DNA from: a virus
IMG/VR virus record: IMGVR_UViG_3300023112_000011
Coordinates: 46,653 to 110,652 of that record
Reading direction: 5' to 3' (one strand)
DNA: 64,000 nucleotides
This document shows positions 61,243-64,000 of this stretch, piece after piece (the stretch's first letter is position 1; every line of letters starts with the position of its first letter). Position numbers and translations under genes: made by a program. Below the pieces are notes generated by a model. The model did no database searches. It was not told the DNA's origin and saw only the letters and a list, made by a program, of their open reading frames with translations.

Positions 61243-61991
61243 TCAATAAGAAGTTCAAGGAAGACATCAGGGTGCAGGAGCAGGTCCGTCTTCGGACTAT
61301 CCGTCCCGGTGGTGGCGGGGGTGAATCCCGCAGTGGCGGCGGCGGGGCTCCGCCAATTCAGGTGGAGTCCAACGTCTTCCTGAAGATGATCGATCCCGAC
61401 AGCAATGAGGTTGTCGAGGAGCGTGAGAGCCACAACATCTTCCTGAACTACGGTCGTGACTGGATTGCCCACTTGGTGGGCCTCTCCGCTATCGCTCCTG
61501 ACGCGACCTTCCGTGAGGATCGTCTTCGCTACATGGCGTTCGGCATCGGCGGGCGCAGTCAGCTCATCCTCCCGGCCACCATTTTCACAACCTACCCGGG
61601 CTACGCTGGGGATTGGGGTGGCAGTGCCCCGGTGGCCGATCCCGTGCAAGAAGATACCAACCCAACGGTGCTGGGTCTGGAATGGCCGGTTCTGGTCAAC
61701 GCCACGGATTACTACGACGACATCTCGGCGCCGAACACCTTCCCCGAGATCGGGGTTATCCGACTCACGTCGGTACTTGGTGTGGGCGAGGTGAGCTTCG
61801 CCGGCTTCACCAGCGTGCCGTTGTCTGAGATTGGTTTGTTCACATCGGGCCTGCCGAATTTGACGGATCCGCCCATCGTTTATGGAGCGCTCCCGCTCAC
61901 GAAGTACATGGTGGCCTACAACACGTTCGACACCCTCAGCAAGACGTCAGCCTTCGTCCTTCAAGTGGACTGGGAGCTGAGGTTCTCGTAG
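61239..61991 (+). CDS. Virion protein, fibre-associated
   Basis: 250 residues, ATG overlapping the previous stop (ATGA). A basic N-terminus and two glycine runs (residues 23-40) precede a beta-rich domain (NVFLKMIDPDSNEVVEERES; SHNIFLNYGRDWIAHLVG; SEIGLFTSGL-type motif). This layout resembles phage proteins that join fibres to the baseplate. No enzyme motif. Confidence 0.6.
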   Translation: MINKKFKEDIRVQEQVRLRTIRPGGGGGESRSGGGGAPPIQVESNVFLKMIDPDSNEVVEERESHNIFLNYGRDWIAHLVGLSAIAPDATFREDRLRYMAFGIGGRSQLILPATIFTTYPGYAGDWGGSAPVADPVQEDTNPTVLGLEWPVLVNATDYYDDISAPNTFPEIGVIRLTSVLGVGEVSFAGFTSVPLSEIGLFTSGLPNLTDPPIVYGALPLTKYMVAYNTFDTLSKTSAFVLQVDWELRFS

Positions 61992-61999
61992 GAGACAGC

Positions 62000-64000
62000 A
62001 TGGCTTACGGAGACTACATCGACGCTGCGACGCTCCAGGATACCTGCGACGCGCTCGCCACGGTCACTCCCGGGAAGAACGCGGGCTGCAAGTTCCTCGG
62101 CCAGGCCGAAGAAGCGACTACCGCAGCAGCCAATCGTCCACACCTCGCGCTCGCCGAGAACATGGACAACATAAAGCTGCCGCTCGACTCGGACATCGCC
62201 ATTACACAGGTTGGTGTGTTGAGCGGGTTTGCAGGGACGGATATCATCATCGACCCGGCTGGCGGCGCGCACAGTCTGGCAGTGGCGTTCTCTCCTGTCG
62301 GTTCCGTGTACATGGGCAACAACACGGACTACACAGGTACCCCAGAGAACTTCGATACTCTCTTCCAGATCCTCGATGAGAATTATGACGAGGTGATGAT
62401 CGACGGGGTCGAGGTGAAGGTCGCTAGTGTCTTCTCCGGTGCCGCAGTGGGTACCGGGTTCACCGCAGCTGCGGTCACGCTGAGGCTGAACAAGACGCTG
62501 CCCACGGGGAACTACCGGTTCTCCTATGCCAGGGACGCGACGCTGGCTACGTTGCCAGACGATGCGCTTATTCGAGCCGACATCCGCGGTCTTCAAGAAG
62601 GTGCGGCCGAGAGCGGCAAGATCGGCTACGCGATTTGTGACGCCGGCGCCACGTCACCGGCCCGGCCGGCGGACTACTTCGGTGTGACCGCCCTTTCCGA
62701 CGCCATCACGGCGGGGGAGAAGCGGATCTATCTGCGAGCTGGTGCCTACGGACCGACGAACACTCTGACACTCGCCGGCGTGCATGTTGTCGGGGAGGAT
62801 CAGGCCAGCACGACCGTTGAGGTAGACACCTCGTCCACCAACGGGCGCATCGAACTCAACAACGGGAGTTCGCTCGAGGACCTGACTCTCGACCCGCAGA
62901 GTGGCATCACGTCTACGGCTGCCACCATCGTGATGAGCTCCAACTCCTACCTCCGGAGAGTGACTGCCGTTGGGTGGGGCATCCAGACATCTCAGCGCAA
63001 CATCATCGAAGACGTGACCAGTGGCGGGTCGTCGAGCATCATAGCCATGAGTTCGGACTTCCTCGTCACGGTGCGCAACTTGCGCTACGACGCGCAGTAC
63101 ATCACGACCGGCACACTGTTCTCTTTCGCTGCCTGCTCTGAGGTTGTGTTTGAGAACGTCCGTCCGTTGACCCCCGGCTCTGGGCTGACGGCGTTCCCTT
63201 GTCTGAGCTTTTTGGGCGGCAAGTCCTCGAGGCTGTCGTTTACCAACTGCTACTTCGAGACTGGGGCCGCGACGGGTTTGACCATTACTGGTGCGCTCGA
63301 GGACGTGAAGTTTGCAAACTGCGAGCTTCGCGGCAGCTTGAGCTTGATCGATGCCAACTATCCACCCGAGCAGCTTGGTGTGGTGCTCGAGAATTGCCGA
63401 GTCATCAACACGGCAACCGGTTGGTACGACGTGTTCTTCGTTGAGATCTACGGTCAGCGTGAGCCCGAGGGGACCGCGGTCATTCCTACTGCGGCCGTCA
63501 ACAGCGGGTTCATGCTCAACAACGTCTTCTTCCAGGATGCGCGGAGCAAGGGCACAGATGACGCCAGCGACCCGCCAACGGCCGCGGCCGGTGGTGGTAC
63601 CCCCTTCCCAGTGATGCGGCTCCAAGGTGTCACTGGGCGTAACGTCATCTTTGACCGGGTGGACTGCCCCTACCTCATCATGGATGAGTCCTGGGTACGC
63701 CTGACCAAGTGCAACATCAACGGCTTTGCGGTCCATCATTACGACACACCCAACGGGATGGACCCCTTCTCCTACGGGGCGTATGCGGACGGTCTCATCG
63801 AGATCGACGGCCAGTCGCGCATCACCGACATCTCAGCGCAGCTCAACATCTATTTCAGCGTCAGGGCGATCAAGGTTGCCTACGCTTACGGAATCATCTC
63901 TGTGCTCGGCGGCGACTACACGCAGGCCACGTACCCCTACGCTCCGGAGGGTAGGACCATCGTGGAGGGTGTTGACGTCCGCTTGGCGGGGACGGCCCTG
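62000..64000 (+). CDS. Tail fibre or spike, C-terminus outside the window
   Basis: Open from ATG 62000 (GGAG six bases upstream) to the window end, at least 667 residues. Residues 1-215 are an anchor and beta domain (GDYIDAATLQDTCDALATVT). From about 225 the sequence has beta-helix periodicity (GVTALSDAITAGEKRIYLRA, then LSFTNCYFETGAATGLTITG and VIFDRVDCPYLIMDESWVRL), like pectate-lyase-type tail spikes. Active-site residues could not be chosen with the C-terminus missing. Fifth large adhesin-like gene of the operon. Confidence 0.75.
   Translation, partial: MAYGDYIDAATLQDTCDALATVTPGKNAGCKFLGQAEEATTAAANRPHLALAENMDNIKLPLDSDIAITQVGVLSGFAGTDIIIDPAGGAHSLAVAFSPVGSVYMGNNTDYTGTPENFDTLFQILDENYDEVMIDGVEVKVASVFSGAAVGTGFTAAAVTLRLNKTLPTGNYRFSYARDATLATLPDDALIRADIRGLQEGAAESGKIGYAICDAGATSPARPADYFGVTALSDAITAGEKRIYLRAGAYGPTNTLTLAGVHVVGEDQASTTVEVDTSSTNGRIELNNGSSLEDLTLDPQSGITSTAATIVMSSNSYLRRVTAVGWGIQTSQRNIIEDVTSGGSSSIIAMSSDFLVTVRNLRYDAQYITTGTLFSFAACSEVVFENVRPLTPGSGLTAFPCLSFLGGKSSRLSFTNCYFETGAATGLTITGALEDVKFANCELRGSLSLIDANYPPEQLGVVLENCRVINTATGWYDVFFVEIYGQREPEGTAVIPTAAVNSGFMLNNVFFQDARSKGTDDASDPPTAAAGGGTPFPVMRLQGVTGRNVIFDRVDCPYLIMDESWVRLTKCNINGFAVHHYDTPNGMDPFSYGAYADGLIEIDGQSRITDISAQLNIYFSVRAIKVAYAYGIISVLGGDYTQATYPYAPEGRTIVEGVDVRLAGTAL

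Overview
This is one contiguous stretch of the genome of a large, GC-rich, tailed double-stranded DNA bacteriophage, almost certainly with a contractile tail. The evidence is a very long tape-measure-like protein, a candidate frameshifted tail assembly chaperone, a baseplate-hub-like protein, a gp25-like protein, a baseplate-J-like protein and at least three fibre or spike proteins. No capsid, terminase, tail sheath or tail tube gene was recognised. The host cannot be read from the sequence; high GC, frequent GTG starts and a possible leaderless promoter fit a high-GC bacterium but do not prove one.

Layout. (1) 1-8408, plus strand: nucleic-acid metabolism and small accessory genes, namely ATP-dependent DNA ligase, a predicted lipoprotein next to a small membrane protein, an archaeal-type thymidylate synthase, RNase HII, a two-domain HTH regulator and zinc-ribbon proteins. 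They are packed with ATGA/GTGA/TGATG overlaps. A 35-codon minus-strand ORF lies at 4278-4385. (2) 8401-8765: a convergent terminator block with three copies of a 64-bp element. (3) 8766-12423, minus strand: a tRNA nucleotidyltransferase with an HD domain, a ParB-like protein, a zinc ribbon, a membrane-anchored Ala-rich protein and a possible tRNA-like RNA. These share a promoter motif and a terminator-tail motif. (4) 12529-19523, plus strand: the tail-chaperone pair with a canonical -1 slippery heptamer, a GroES-like co-chaperonin, an RHH-like regulator and many small cytosolic proteins. (5) 19660-20001, minus strand: one small membrane protein. (6) 20114-64000, plus strand: the virion operon, running from tape measure through hub, an SNF2-like helicase, a sigma-like factor and structural proteins to baseplate wedge and fibres. 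The last fibre gene runs off the window. One minus-strand zinc-ribbon gene (52225-52545) is embedded in this operon, and a three-cysteine Gp37/Gp68-family gene sits among the fibres.

How the parts fit. Regions 1 and 3 supply DNA and RNA metabolism. Region 4 probably makes assembly factors (chaperone pair, GroES-like protein). Region 6 builds tail, baseplate and adhesins. The most unusual part is 29020-32030: a SNF2-family ATPase and a divergent sigma-70-like protein directly after the baseplate hub gene, followed by two small proteins. A virion-delivered transcription-takeover module is one possible reading, and it is an inference. Other points of note are the shared minus-strand promoter, the recurrent AGCT terminator tail, the candidate programmed frameshift and a ~75-residue module repeated in three virion proteins.
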